DNA of 64,000 bases from Pithys albifrons albifrons. Its lineage: Eukaryota > Chordata > Aves > Passeriformes > Thamnophilidae. This document shows, one piece after another, positions 39,113-52,330 of this stretch; the first letter of the stretch is position 1, and every line of letters begins with the position of its first letter. The stretch is taken from positions 33,831,054 to 33,895,053 of the forward strand of contig NC_092460.1 of assembly GCF_047495875.1 (NCBI RefSeq), given 5' to 3'. The position numbers and the translations under genes are program-made. The notes beneath the pieces were generated by a model. The model saw only the letters and a list, made by a program, of their open reading frames with translations. It did no database searches and was not told where the DNA came from.

Positions 39113-39157
39113 GCATGTGTGCACACACGCACATATGTATGTGTGCATGTATGTGTG
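39113..39157. repeat. 45-bp alternating purine-pyrimidine tract
   Basis: Every step alternates purine and pyrimidine (mixed GC, AC, AT and GT steps) for 45 bases. This is a potential Z-DNA-forming segment and a likely length-variable microsatellite. It ends next to a pyrimidine-rich stretch at 39161-39190. Confidence 0.8.
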
Positions 39158-39159
39158 GG

Positions 39160-42100
39160 TCTCTCCCTCCTTTCCCCCCCTTCCCTCTGCAGAGGATAGG
39201 AGGACTCCAGAAAAGAATGCTGTACTTTGGAAGGCTGGGAGTGCGGGGGAGATGGGTGGCTCGTCACACAATAACAGAGGGGCCAACCCCCACCAGCCTG
39301 AAACATCTGGTTCCCATTGTGCCCACCCTCCTGCTCACCCTTCTTCCCCCTTCTCTTATCCAAGGTCTTTGACCCAAACCCTACAATGGATAAAGATCAC
39401 TGGGTTTTCAAGCTGCAGTTTCTCACTCCTGCAACCCAGCCATCCTCCTGGGTTAATTAATGCATTCTCTCTGAGCTCCGAGTCACTGAAGCTCCCACGC
39501 GCTCCCTCCCACCCGCTTCTTCCCCAAACTAAAAACAAAACAAAAAATTCCTCACCTTCTTGCCATGCCAGGGCTTGTAACTCACATGGCCACTAAATAA
39601 ATAAATAAATTCTACAAGGCATGTGAGGAAAAGTGTGTGAAACTGGAAGAATTTTTTTATGTGGCAGGCAAGGAGGGAATGATTTTATCTTTGCCTCTCA
39701 GGCTATGATACTGCACTCTGGCACGCGTGCACAGTGTCCTGTGCCACAAGAACTGCAAGCCCATAGGACCACAACTGATGTCCCAGCATAGCCCTTGCTC
39801 TGGGTAAGAGCACCAGGGGATTCAAGAAGGAGAACTGTCCGGACCAAGAAAGAAGAATCTGTGGCAACAAAATCCTTTCTTAGTGCTGTAACTACCACAC
39901 AAAGCCACTGTGCCAGCTTCCCATAGCCCAAACAACCCTGTGGGCCCAACTCTGCAGCTGCTCCACTTGCAGTAATCCCACTGAGGCAAAAGTGAGCTCT
40001 GCTACTGAATGCAGGCCAAAGGCTCCCAAATTCAACCTGCAATCTCATTTCCAGTTAGGCAGACAAGTAACTCTGAGTAGTAACAGACTTATGTCTAGTC
40101 CCTTCTTGTAAGCAGGATAAGCAGGACCACTGTCAGGCTGCATCTCCCAAGCAGCAATTAAACTTCACCATTTGAAGTACACAACTACTACTATCAGCCC
40201 TGCTTTAAAATCAAAATTGGAGCCTGGACACTGAGAATGAAGTTCATGTGGCAAATCCATGAAAAAAACACCCCACAGAACAAAACCCACAAGAAATCAT
40301 GTTGTCTGAGTCTGCTCTGTGCTTTTAGCCACAGGACCAAACTTTTCTCCTTGTATTCCTTCAGGGATGAAAAAAAGCAGTCCTACAGTTGGTACAACGA
40401 TGCTGCAGTTCTACACTTCGTACAACAAAGAGCTGTGTTCAGCTCTTCCTTGTGTTCCGTAGCCCTTCAGCATGACAAAGGTGAACTGAAAAGCTCACGT
40501 GCTCACTTCAGCGAACTGCAAGCCCATCCACTGTGCTGTCACACCAATATCAAAGCACAGTTGGCACCTTCAGTTTTCGTAGTTGAAAAAAAAGAGCAGT
40601 ATTCAGTGGAATGGTTCAGAAGATGTTTGATTCATTGATATCAAAAGTTGGAGAATCATAGATACTCTTGGTTCCAGAATTAACCCTTGCCAGAAAGAGA
40701 AACAGAAAGAAAGCCATCCATGGTAGCTTTCTCTTGGCTGCAGGTTTTGGTGTACTCAGCTTGTATTCTCTTTATATTTCCAGCCACTAAAGCTCCCACA
40801 TGCTCCCTTCCACCTTCCTCTTCCCTAAACAGCATGGAGCTTCATATAGACTAATTCACTGTGCCAAGCAAAACAGAACAATTCTTAACTGAGCCACATT
40901 TATTTACTTATTTCAGAATTTCAAGTTGTCTTTTAGCATTTATTGTCCAGGCAAAACTATTTATCTGGGCAAATGTAAATAATTACATCAATTCTGACAA
41001 GAGAAAGAAGACCCAAACGCACCTCTCAGGTGTGAGCCTTCATGCAACAAATTTAAGTAAAACTAAAATCAGCACCAATTTACCTATGCAAGTTTCAAGT
41101 CTGGGTCTAAAACTGTCTTCATTTTGTTCAATCGGAAAATACCAGGACACTCTGAAACTCAAATCACATGAACCTTTCTCTGAAGGGTGCACTTTGGACA
41201 CTAAATTAATTTTAATGAAGCTGGGGAGTGCCTTGTGGACTGTACCTGAGTTTTACTACTACAACCCAGCCTATATGCAAGAGGATTTAATGCAGGGTAG
41301 AAGAACTCTATTAAAAGATGGACACCAACACCAGTTCTCACCTACTCCTGCATAGGAAGGGTGTCTAATGAGACATAAAACTTTCTTCCTTGCTGAAGCA
41401 CTGAACTTTTCCAGCAAACGAACTTAGAGATTCCCAATATGTTAATAAGATATTGGGCTAATAATAGAGGGCATTTTCCCTGTTATTTTTCACGTCCACG
41501 AACCCCTGCATGTCTGGATTCTGGCCAAGTCTGGAAACAGAAGTGCCAAGGAACATGTGAGAGGCTGTTCTCCTGACAATTCCAATTTGGCTGGTTGCTG
41601 GAAATGACAGAAATCTCCAGAGAAAACCAGCACTAATGACAGTTCACTGCCCAATATGCAGTGCAAGATCCTTGCTGCCTACCACAAAAAAACCAGGAAA
41701 TGTTTCAAAAATGTGGGGAAAAATGGAATCATATGGATAAAACATGGACTTTTAAAAATAAACAAATCCTCTACTCCTTATAAACACACATCACAACAGC
41801 AGCAGTGGTAGCTGCACTAGCAGTAGTAATAATAATGATGATGATGTCAGGAAAGCACAATCGCCCTTGCTTGTATCAATACTTTATTCTTACAAATTTT
41901 AAAAAGCCTATCTTCACTTCTGAATCATTAATATTTACAGAGGGGGGAAAAATCATGTTTTTTAAAGGTTTTTTTCAAAGTTCTCAGTCTACTGGGCATG
42001 CAATGATAATTGCTGCTCTGTTCTGCTTAATGATAGAGTCCTTTCCTTGTACAAAATAAGAAGCAGTTTCTTCCCCGCTTTTTATTTCTTTACACAACTC

Positions 42101-45100
42101 AGAGGCTCAAAGAAGATAATTACAAACAATGCCTGAAGAATGGTTCAGTTAATGTTAATTTATACAACAAACTAATTACTACCAAATGGTAAAAAATCAC
42201 ATGTGGAAGTTCCTGTCTCCCACGCACACAACTAAACCAGCAGCCATCTGTCTCAGCCTGGGAGCTCTCAGTGACAACCGAGGAAAGCAAGGCAAAGGAT
42301 GAATCCAGATACACTAGCTGCTGCTTCTGACACAAAACCATGGCATTCAAACAGCAGGCTCTGTATATGGTGATCTTAGCAGGGGCATTTTTTTGACTTT
42401 TCATTTATAAAACAAACAAACAAAGCACCTGTTAATGTATCTACCTCTCTATCTAAATTTTATGTCAAGAATTTAGAATGAGGTTTAAAATACCTCCAGC
42501 TATCATCTGTAATTCTTCCTCCTGGCAATTTCTCTACAATGCTTTTTATGACATCCTTAACTATCATAAAGCATGAGGTGAAACAGTCTTTGAATCTGCT
42601 TACAGTATGTTAGACATCACGATGAAAAAATGTGCTTTTTTTGTTTCAACATCTTTTCCTCAACCTGAGAAAGCAATTTTCTCCCAAACCTTGAAAAAAA
42701 TCAAAGTCAGTACAATTGTTAAACACTTTCATGGGATGCTCATTAAAAACTGACAGGGAGAAAAAAGCTGGGGACAAATCCTTAAGCATTTGTTCAGTTT
42801 AAAGTCTCATTGAATTCAATGTGAGTGTTACTTTATTGAGGACTTCAATACCAGATCCTTTACATGAATAAGGACCTTGGCACTTTGACTGTTAATTATT
42901 CTCTGATTAGCTTGCATCTAGTGAAACAAACTAAACACAATATTAGCCCCTAAGCTCTGTTCAAGAAATCTCAACTTCAATATTCTTCTCTCCCTATGAG
43001 ACCAGAACTCCAGCAGTCATCAAAGAAAGTGCTGTACATGAATAGGAGCAAAATATCAGAGTTTAGAGTCACATACAGATTTCAGAGGAGGTTTTTCTCC
43101 CTAACAATAAAAACTTACAAATCTTTCTATGTTTGAATATAAGGCAAAATTTGCACATTGCAGAATGGTCTCTATGTATCTCATTTAGATTAGGACTCCC
43201 TCTTATGTTTCCATAAATCCCACAGCAGTGCCAAAGTGCACCCTTCTGACTTTATTAGAAAGAGACAGGCTAGGATAAGGTAAAGACTGAAGATGTTTTA
43301 AGCAAAGATGAAATGTCTGTGAACTTGTGCTTCTGAGTATCTCTCTTTTCAAAAAGAAAAAAATATGTTTCAGATGGCCTGAAATAATCACAGAGGAGGA
43401 ACAAGTGCTACAGCAATTTAAAAAAAGGTCCCTGTAATCTCATATTCATTAATAACACAGTCATTATTTCTACACGGCAAGAATAGTATCAACAGTTTAA
43501 ACGAAGTAAACATGAAAGGATCACAAGAGAATCTACATAACTAAACAATAATGCCTAATTATTCCTCATTCATAGTCTTTAACAGAATTATTATATATTA
43601 AAAAAATTACAGGGAAATGATTCTCACATACAGCCAATAGCATAAAATTTTACGTAATAAAATACATTTCTGAAGTGAAGGAGAAAGAAGCAATTTTCCT
43701 GTCGCTCAGCTCCATTTCGCCTGTTGTTTTTTTTTTAACCATGAGCTTACATCATCAAGCTGCTTTCTATGAATGGAAACAGAATCCTCCATAAGAATTT
43801 CACTTTGTTTCACAATGTTTTCACATTTTTAGGTGCATATTATATAAGATTAGCTACTATTTGAGTTTCTTTTATAGCATGAGAGGAAATCACAATCCTA
43901 GTATAGCAAGAACTGGACTTTGCTGTAGCAAGCAAACTAAGAAAACTTTTGACACGGACCTGGAGTGTGAAATGAACCACCAAGTGCTGTATGAGTGAGT
44001 GGGATAAGACTAACACAGAAGGACCATTTAACTACAGTGTGCATTGCAGAAAAACCTGTATCTGCTTTGGGAGGATGCTCTGGACATCTCACAGTCCCTG
44101 GGCTGTGACTGACATCAGGCCTCTTCCCTCCTCTTTCACCCCAAGTAGCCTCAAGCAGCTCTCACAGCCAAAAGTCTGCCTCTAATTTTAGTTCCCACTC
44201 CTGGCACATGTTGTGTCCTAGATCACTGAAAGCCTTGAATTAATACACTAAGACCCAGTATTAAGCTAAAGAACTGACAGCTTTATGGACTGCATTCAGC
44301 CTGGGAGGAAAGCTACCTGGGACTGCCTAAACAATCCCAGTGCCCTCTTTTAGCAGGAACAAGATTTTGAAAATAAATTGATCAAACAAATCCCCACCAG
44401 TATTTCCACTATCCCATGATAAATCAGATTGCAAAGGTGCATCCTAAGGGACAAGAGAAGACCTGAAGAATACTAGAAGACATCTTTAACCCAAAAAGAT
44501 TACAAAAATTGTCTCCCCATTTCGTTTTCCTACAAGGGTGCCTCTTTAAATAAATGCAGCAGGCATCTTCATTCTTCTCATCTTGATGCTTTTTCACCTG
44601 TCTTTATGTCTACAAGGACTTGTCTACTAAAAGAGTTGAAGCAGATGAGTTAAAAACACACCCATATTGCATCTCATTTGCTTCTGAAAATACTCAGGAG
44701 TGTGGTTGTTGGTAGACACACTCTGATTTCTGGTGAACATTTCTAATGTCCAGTATAAGCAGATCAATTTTTAGCAACAACTTTTGAGAAACCAAGGATG
44801 AAATGGAACTGGCAGCTGTATTCTCTCTCTCTCTCTAGCACTTTAATGGCACTTTTTTCTATGCTGTATTAATGGCACCAGGCCAGGACAAACCCAACAA
44901 CCAACAAAATGAGTTTACATTAGAAAAACTGGGCAAATTTTGCAGTCTGGCAATGCAAGAAAGCACCTCTAATTATTTTGTCTTTTTGTCTTCTGTTGGT
45001 CCCATTACTTTGAAATATTGGGTCATTCAACGTGTAACATCCACTGGGTACTGTGTTTCCCCATTCAGTAACCTGTCTAGCAATAAAATAATAGAAAATC

Positions 45101-45160
45101 GCAAGATCATCTCAGAAGGACTGCATTTGGTTTCCAGCTGAAAGAACAAGGTATAGCCTA
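39160..45160. other. Intronic sequence, nothing firmly recognised
   Basis: Contains an (AAAT)n at about 39594-39611, trinucleotide-rich DNA (CAG, then TAA and TGA words) at 41797-41846, and a TC repeat at 44821-44837. The 164-codon + strand frame at 40861-41355 has no recognisable domain. 42805-42870 carries words of an ancient dispersed repeat. Confidence 0.5.
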
Positions 45161-45239
45161 AACTCCCACATCATGTGTATTATTTGTCTAATAATTTTAT
45201 GTTCAGTTACAGAATGATTCCCAATGACAGCTTCCTAAT

Positions 45240-45560
45240 TCATCTGAACTCAGATAGGATTGACTTGGCCAAATGAGTTAAAGAAGAATGCATTTTGCCT
45301 GGATATGCATCCCATCCCCCAAAGCTTCACAGGAGCTGTGAATCAATTAGATGACACAGCTAGAGGAAATGCATAAAAAAGACTTAAAATAAAATAATCT
45401 TCAGTGAAATGTCTCCATATTTAGTTAAACAGCAATGCTGATTAAGGCTGTACATGAGCTCAGTGTGGAATCCAGAATTGTTGCAGCTGACAATCATTAG
45501 CAAAAGCCGGCTGTCCTCTAGTTTCATCTTCATATATTAATTTCATATACAAGGAAATAG
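45240..45560. promoter_or_regulatory. Candidate conserved non-coding element
   Basis: A repeat-free block with TCAATTAGATGAC, CAGCTG at 45484-45489, and GACAATCATTAG directly after it, combining SOX and homeodomain words. Inference from motif density only. Confidence 0.25.
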
Positions 45561-46059
45561 AACTATTTGGAAATACTTGGCTTTATTTAAGTCTCGTATA
45601 TAGATATCCCAGCAAAAATACATTAACATGCTCTATGCTTTGCAACATGACTGCGATCTCACAGGATCAAATGAATACACAGTGATGACGACTACCATTG
45701 AAACCATTTTTCTGGTTAGTTGTTGACTTTTTTTTGCTTTTTCTTTTTTTTTATCCCTGCCGCCTGACTCTGCTGGAGATAAGATGCTGTTACTGAAATG
45801 GGAGATGTGTTGTGGGCAAAACAGAAAAGGAAAAAAAAAAGGTTTAGCAAAAAGCCATCAGGGTGCCTACTAAACCAAGATGCTTTCTTCTTCTATGTGA
45901 TCTTTGTCTCTAGACTATTTACCTTAAGATTGCGTGGGCTAATCTACAGCACAAAACTAGTGCAACATTCCAAACTGTACTGGAAAAACAGGACACTTGG
46001 ATAACCACTTCCAAGTCGGGAGAGACACTTTCCTTTCTGATAAAGCACTTGGACACCAG

Positions 46060-46400
46060 TGGTAACTTTGAGGCTGTTAAATATTTAGCTGTGATCCTCC
46101 TTTCTTATTGGCAGTGCAATACAATAATTATCTGGGCCTTTTTTTTTCTTTTTTTTTTTTTTTTGCAGTGGGAATGAAGTTTTCCCTTGGACATACGGGT
46201 TGGATTTTTTCAACTTCACTTTCGAGATATTTAGAAACTTTTCCTAAATAATGGCCAAGTAGCATGTCCTACATATAACCAACTGCCTGTGACTGCAGAG
46301 ATGACTGCAGTCACTGTTGGACTTCATTTGCAGCTGTCATCTCCTGCATATCTATTATTTATTTGGAGATTCAATAATTCAATTAATTATGGCTAAAAGG
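46060..46400. promoter_or_regulatory. Candidate conserved non-coding element with palindrome
   Basis: Contains a 9-bp direct repeat TGACTGCAG (46290-46298 and 46302-46310), the second copy extending to the perfect palindrome TGACTGCAGTCA (46302-46313). CAGCTGTCA follows at 46331-46339, then an AT-rich homeodomain cluster TCAATAATTCAATTAATTAT near 46371-46390. A T run at 46138-46164 sits inside the block. Confidence 0.28.
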
Positions 46401-47499
46401 CTCAGGATGAACAACAGAGGTTGATAACCTCCCCTGCACATTGCAGTGTATGAACATGTGTGCTAAATTGCTATTTCTCCCTGACAGGAACAATCTGGCT
46501 CTCATGTCACACATCTGTACCTCCCCTTCCTTGTCCTGTATAAACCAGTACTTTCTATACCTCCACAAGGCAAGTCTTAATGCTAACTCATCATTCACTA
46601 TTGCACATAGATATAAATATCTCACCATCTAGCAAATACAAGTTTCTACCGATTAATGACTGCACAGACTTTGCTGTTGTTGTTACCTTTCAGTTCTCTT
46701 AGTACTGCTCCTTCTAGGAACACACCTAATCCCTGTCTCTAGCGGGATAAAAAACACAAGTCACGTTGGGTTCTTTACAAATCCTGTACTGGGTCAAATG
46801 TTGCCTTCTTAAAGCTCTTGCGTATTCAGTGGGAGTGGTGAACATACATCTGAGAGCAGAATTTGGCCCACATCGCTCTGAAGTGTCTACTAACTCTCCC
46901 ACACTCAGAAATAAATAAAGACGAGATTCCTCTCAAGCACAATGAGCCTAAAATATAAACCCCACTGCTCACAACAGGAAGACCAGGAATTCAACTTGAG
47001 TCATATGGTTCTCTCTTCCTCCCTTCCACTCTCAGCAGTGAGGAGAAGAGGGCAGAAAGCTCATTTCATCCCAGGATGTGCCCTGCACAGGGCTCATCGG
47101 ACCACAAGCCTTCGGGAGCCAAAAAGGTGAGTGCGTTCCCTTGTTCAAAGCCACCAGAGTGGAGATGTGCAGTGTTACACCTCATTCCCACACTGCTCGC
47201 TTTGAAAGCGGGAATTTTCCTCCAAGTTGAATGTTTCTTCCCCCAACCCCCAAGCTCAGTTCCTCTTTGCACAAACTTGGGAGCCACCACTTCTATTTAC
47301 ACCGTGCCGCAACCCCACGTTGCCACCTGTCAATCACAGTTCCATTTGTCTTCGAGAGGGTGAATGAGAAGGAGGGGGACAGAAGAAAGCAGGAGGACCT
47401 CTGCCTTGATCAGAAATGCTTGGGGTGGAAAGGAGGGGGGAGGAAGAGGGAGAGATGGAGATAGATTAGAGGGTAACAAAACTAGAGAGGAAGATAAAC

Positions 47500-47870
47500 A
47501 GAGCCAAAAAGAAAAATGTCCTTTGTTCATTTAAATGGCTCTCTGCTCCCAAGCCCTCTGCATGACTAATGCCACACTGTGGTGTGTAAACCTCTTGGGC
47601 ACAAAACACAAACAAAGCATAACTCGGCCTGAACAAACAAAGGCCTAAGCAACAGTGATTGAATTCATCTTAAAACAACAAATCAATTCTTCCCTATTAA
47701 TGCCCTAAATACCAGCGTAGGAGCACTGTCCTGTTGTAATAAACAGCCATGTGTTCAATTACCGTCTGTTTTCCCAACTACTGCTCTCTCCAGTAATTAC
47801 ACCATGCAATGCATTCTACATTGACATTATATTAATGTGCTGGGAGGAGAGATCTTAAATACGAATTAAA
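47500..47870. promoter_or_regulatory. Candidate conserved non-coding element (SOX/FOX/homeodomain)
   Basis: Among the best-looking regulatory blocks in the window. It has balanced composition and no repeats. Words include AACAAAG at 47611-47617, AACAAACAAAGG at 47632-47643 and TGTAAAC at about 47585 (FOX-like), several TAAT words, and AGTAATTACACC near 47790. Such blocks are common in SOX5 introns of vertebrates, but this identification is by texture and not by alignment. Confidence 0.35.
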
Positions 47871-48172
47871 TCAAGGCTAAACATCTCAGAAAGCCTTACC
47901 AAGTCACACGAGTGCTAGGAGGGCATTCTTCAGCAGAAAGCACAGACTGATTTTTTTCTCTTCACTCATTTATCACTTTTGTCCTCTCGCTAAATAAATA
48001 AATTAAAACACCAAGCTTGAAAGAACACTATTGCCCCAAAGACCACCACAGTAAACCTTTCATAAGCTCTCTAAACTCCACTTCACCTGCACAAGAAAGG
48101 TCCTCAATGAGGAGCATTTCGTAAGTATCAGCTTACATCACATCAGCCAAACAGAAATGACAAAAGCCCTTC

Positions 48173-48208
48173 GACAACAGACAGGTGACAACAGACAGGT
48201 GACAACAA
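48173..48208. repeat. 14-bp tandem repeat, 2.5 copies
   Basis: GACAACAGACAGGT occurs at 48173-48186 and 48187-48200, followed by the partial copy GACAACA. The copies are identical, indicating recent slippage. Confidence 0.85.
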
Positions 48209-48209
48209 A

Positions 48210-50240
48210 GGGGAGCAAGAAAAACAAAGGCAGAACACTTTACAGACTGAGACAAAAGCAGGAGAAAGAAAGTTTAAGAAAAGGTTTCTTACCCTTTTTG
48301 CAGAACCATCAAGCAACTTCTATTGACTACTGAATAGAGCACAGCAAACAGACCAAACAAAAGGTATGATGAAAAACCTATTTACTCATACAGGCCTCCT
48401 TCCCCCCACCTCAACCTTTCTTTCCTTTTCACATACACCCACACTGCACCGATTGCATTGTGTTGTTAAATAACCAATAGCAACCCAGATGAAACAGTGA
48501 AGGGTTTCTATGATGCTGTCAAGCACCACACAGATGCTTGGCAGTGTCAATATGGTTCTTTATATTTGGGTTGTGCCAAGGTTTGAAATTAAAAATTAAA
48601 TAGGAATAATAACACTGAGAGAGGAAGAGAAAGATGGAAATGAGTTAGTGCACAGACATGCAATAAACTTTTAAATCAATGGAGTATCATCTCACCTGCT
48701 GGGTTTTACTTCACCAATTTGAACTGCTAAAGGAAACAAACAAAGCTTTGTTTTCTGCTTGCATTCTGGACTGCAAGAATTTTAGTAGAGAGCAAAATCA
48801 GATTCTGGGGTGTAACAACTGCAGATTTCTAGGCTCTCTAGAACAGGCTCTGAGGTTTCTGCTGCAAAGACATGCCAAGGACATCTAATGTATGAAGTGT
48901 GATAAACTTCCAAATCTGGTTTCCAAATACAATGTCCATGGTGCTGCAAAACTCTGCTGACTTGAGGCTTCAGAAAGCACAGAAATTTGCACGTTTGGAG
49001 GAAATAAAATTTTGAAAGCTTTTCTGACTAAAATATTACAGTTTACCCTCAAAGCCACAGGACATAACCATTCAGATGTATTTAAAAGTCTCTTAACAAC
49101 AACTGCTCATTTGTCCTCCTCAGGTCATTATACAGAAAAATACCCCCAGAACCTCACCAGGTTTTGCAACTCATTTTAGTTAGACTAGTTTGCATTTTTT
49201 TCATTTCAGCTGCCAAACCAAGTCAGGGGAAAAGCTGTTTCCACCTGACCCAAATGTTTTATTTAATCCTAATTGAAATGTTTTCATTTCTCCTTCAGAT
49301 TAATCATCTTAAACATTTAAAAACAAAAAAATATCATTTCCAATGAAACATTTTGTCTAAAAGTGTTGACTGTTCCAAATTTTCTACTATTTTTTGGCTA
49401 AAATTAACTTGTTGAATTGCTAAATGGTATCAGTCCTTAATTGCTGTGTAACAGGTTTTAGTGTTTTTTAGGGTGGAGAGCTCCCCCCAAGTCTCTTTCA
49501 CTTCTCTCACTTGGTTTCTGAGCACTTTCTGAAACTATAGATCACAGAATAGAAATCACATGCATAAAGCACATTTTCTCCCGAGGCAATGCAGGAACTA
49601 CAATACAATTAACTGTAAGAGAAAAGATGATGAAAGGAATTCTGTCTTCGCAGTACAGCTTATGTACAATGCGGGAGATGTATATAGTTCTGTAAAACTG
49701 GCAACCCTCAAACCACCTTAAAAATATCAAAGTTTAATAGACACATAACTAATAAAAGTAAGCAGCAGCTTCAAACTTAAGAGTGATTTTACAAGGCTAC
49801 TTCATTAGCTAAACAAGCAAGTGGGAGTTGCTGCAAATGTTGCTCCTTGCCATACTAGAGGCTTTCCCTTGCTTCTGGTAAACAGAAGACACAAGACAGC
49901 CTTGTGAATAGCTCATGGCACAGACTGAGATCTAAAGCTAATCAGACAGGATGACAGGTCATCTTAATCAACTTCAAAAAGCCAATCCACATGCTCGTCC
50001 CAGCTCCTCTCCTCTCCTTCCCTGATCGCGCTCTCACTCATTTTTTCCCCTTCCCCCTCCACTTCCCACAAATTGTGCTGTTAAGAAAGAACGTGGGGAG
50101 CCCTTCAGGCCTCAGCATCCTGGGCGCAGGTGGTGGGCAAAACTTTGAAGTGTGCTCTCCACTAACTCTAGAGCTGGTCGTGCCTCCTCTGTAAGCAGCT
50201 CTTATTAAAAAAAAGACCAAGCATCCACTAGAACAAAACC
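48210..50240. other. Intronic sequence, nothing recognised
   Basis: AT-rich with only short, overlapping reading frames. No repeat family or element was identified. Confidence 0.5.
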
Positions 50241-50244
50241 AAGC

Positions 50245-50520
50245 AGGCCTATTTAATTAGGGCAAATGCTTGATATCCACTTCTTCATGTTAAACCACAC
50301 AGTCACACAAGCCTGGGAGGTCTGATTAATTTTAATATGCACGGTCGTGACAAGCGCCTCGGGGGTAAGAGAGAGGGGAAAAAAAATCCCACAAATCCTG
50401 CTAGCTCGACAAATAGGTTTCAGCTAAATGTTGTGTATGTTGCCCAGATTAAGATGTTACTATTCAGCAAGGGCTTGAACCTTTAATATGAGGGACAAGA
50501 GGCCTGAGAAACAGGTGGCT
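50245..50520. promoter_or_regulatory. Candidate conserved non-coding element (RUNX/homeodomain)
   Basis: A repeat-free block with AACCACAC (RUNX-like) at 50293-50300, GATTAATTTTAATATGC near 50323-50340, and a small CpG cluster (four CpGs at 50341-50362) rare for this region. It sits between two ordinary stretches. Function inferred from motifs only. Confidence 0.33.
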
Positions 50521-50715
50521 CGCTCTTCACTCTTGAATAAATGACATCCCAAAAGCTGCAGCACATGAGCATACAGAAAGAGCAGGCACACTCCCTCATG
50601 TATATTTGTATATTACAGTCTGGGTCAGAGGTTTCTCCAGCAGTTATCCAAGGGCTGAAATGAAGCTCAGAAAGCTAATGACTTTTCCAGGGGAGGGGAG
50701 AATAAAAACAAAATT

Positions 50716-50716
50716 A

Positions 50717-50747
<31 letters not shown>
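50716..50747. repeat. (AAT)n microsatellite
   Basis: About nine AAT units flanked by ATTAATTA. A likely variable-length trinucleotide repeat. Confidence 0.9.
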
Positions 50748-52129
50748 TTGAAAAAGAGCACAAAAAAGGCAAACTGATCTAGCTGGAATGTATCAGGGGA
50801 AGCAAGCACATCAAAATGATGTGGGGGCAAGAGTGACACCAAGTTTTGAAAACCTCTACTGAAATGAACCATAGCTAGCAAAGTGTCTGGGCTACCTGGG
50901 GAATTAGCGGCAGACAGGAGCCCAAATAATTATTTTTGTCTTAGTGATACACTTATATCCTGCACTGTTAAAGATGAGAAGTGAAAAGATAAACCATTTT
51001 GCTTTGGCTCCTGCTTGTCCAATGTTATGGACTGAATGCATGCTAGAAAGAAACTTTAATTATAGAGATTCATCAGAGAAGACTTTCATTCTAAAACAGG
51101 GAGGGGGAGTGGGACTGCCATCATCTCTCCAAAAGCACAAATTTCCTGTATCTCACTTGACCATAATGCTTTCTTCTATATTTAAGATGCTGTATCAGCA
51201 CCTCAGATGCCTTTATGAAAAGAGAAAAGAAAAATCCAAAAGCTACAAACCTTTGAGGATGCAAGCAAGAGAGACTTGGAAGAGAATCTAAGCAAATTTT
51301 GAAAACATCCATTGAAATAAACCATGACTATCGGGCTAAACTGTTAGGAAGAAAAACACTTAAAAACTGAAGGCGACAAATGAATAAACTTCACTTTGAG
51401 CAAGTCAGAGCTGGCAGGGCTTCAAACTAGACTACCTCTGTTCTAGAGTTAAAGCACTTGTTAATAAAGGTTTAAGCTACCACAGTATTTAACAGTGCCT
51501 TCTCTTCACATATGCCTAATTCATAAGCCTCATCTTTAAATTGTTTTAAAATTATTTTTTTATTTGTATCAGCATTTATGAAGGCATATTTCCATATGGC
51601 AGGGTCTTTGAAAGAAGAGCATGGAAGTTTTGACGCTGAATTGCTCTACAAGAAAAGACACATTTTCTGGTGACAGACTGCAGGGATGAACATGGAAGCA
51701 CAAGGCACCCAAAGCATCCTTCCCCAGCAGCAGGAGAGCACGAACAAGACTTAAAAGTACTCAACTGCCAAGTATCCTTGTTTGTCCTTCAGTGGAAAAG
51801 CATTACAAAGCCTCTTCAACACGGACTCTGTCAAAGGGACAGGGAAGAACCAAATAAAAGCATTTCAAACCCCAACCAATTAGAGTATCCTTGGGCTTTT
51901 CCCGAATCTGTGCACTTTATTTCTTCCCATCTCATCAGATGTGATTTAAAAAGAGTCTGCATTTCAAAGGCCACCCTTCCTGTGCCCATTAATGACCTGC
52001 TTTGGAATTTATGGCCTAAGAAGAGGGAGACCTCTTGATTTCTTTACAAGATATGTTGATTAAAAGTTTGATAATATTAGGAGGTATTTGGGGATCTTAC
52101 TTCAACTAGAGAGTCTGAATTCACTTTTA

Positions 52130-52330
52130 GAGACTACAGAACAGCTTAAACAACAGCCATTTAAATTAGTACATGAACAGGTGTTGTGATTTATAATGTA
52201 AACTTAAACAACAAATACAAATAGCCTTTGGGAGATGTTCACAAGACAAAAATCATGCCCGAGAGGCCTTTCTCATCCCTTTTTTCCCCGGCAAGTAATT
52301 ACTTACAGTATTGCTGCATACTATAATACA
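52130..52330. promoter_or_regulatory. Candidate conserved non-coding element with homeodomain palindrome
   Basis: Contains the perfect 12-bp palindrome AAGTAATTACTT at 52293-52304, a paired homeodomain core, and TAAACTTAAACAAC upstream. Repeat-free. Inference from motif content. Confidence 0.27.

Noticed and set aside
39117..39596. 159-codon + strand reading frame
   Set aside because: It begins in the alternating purine-pyrimidine repeat and runs through pyrimidine-rich DNA. Composition explains it.
40861..41355. 164-codon + strand reading frame, the longest in the window
   Set aside because: No recognisable domain, no codon or splice support, and it lies in intronic AT-rich DNA on the opposite strand to SOX5. 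Chance length.
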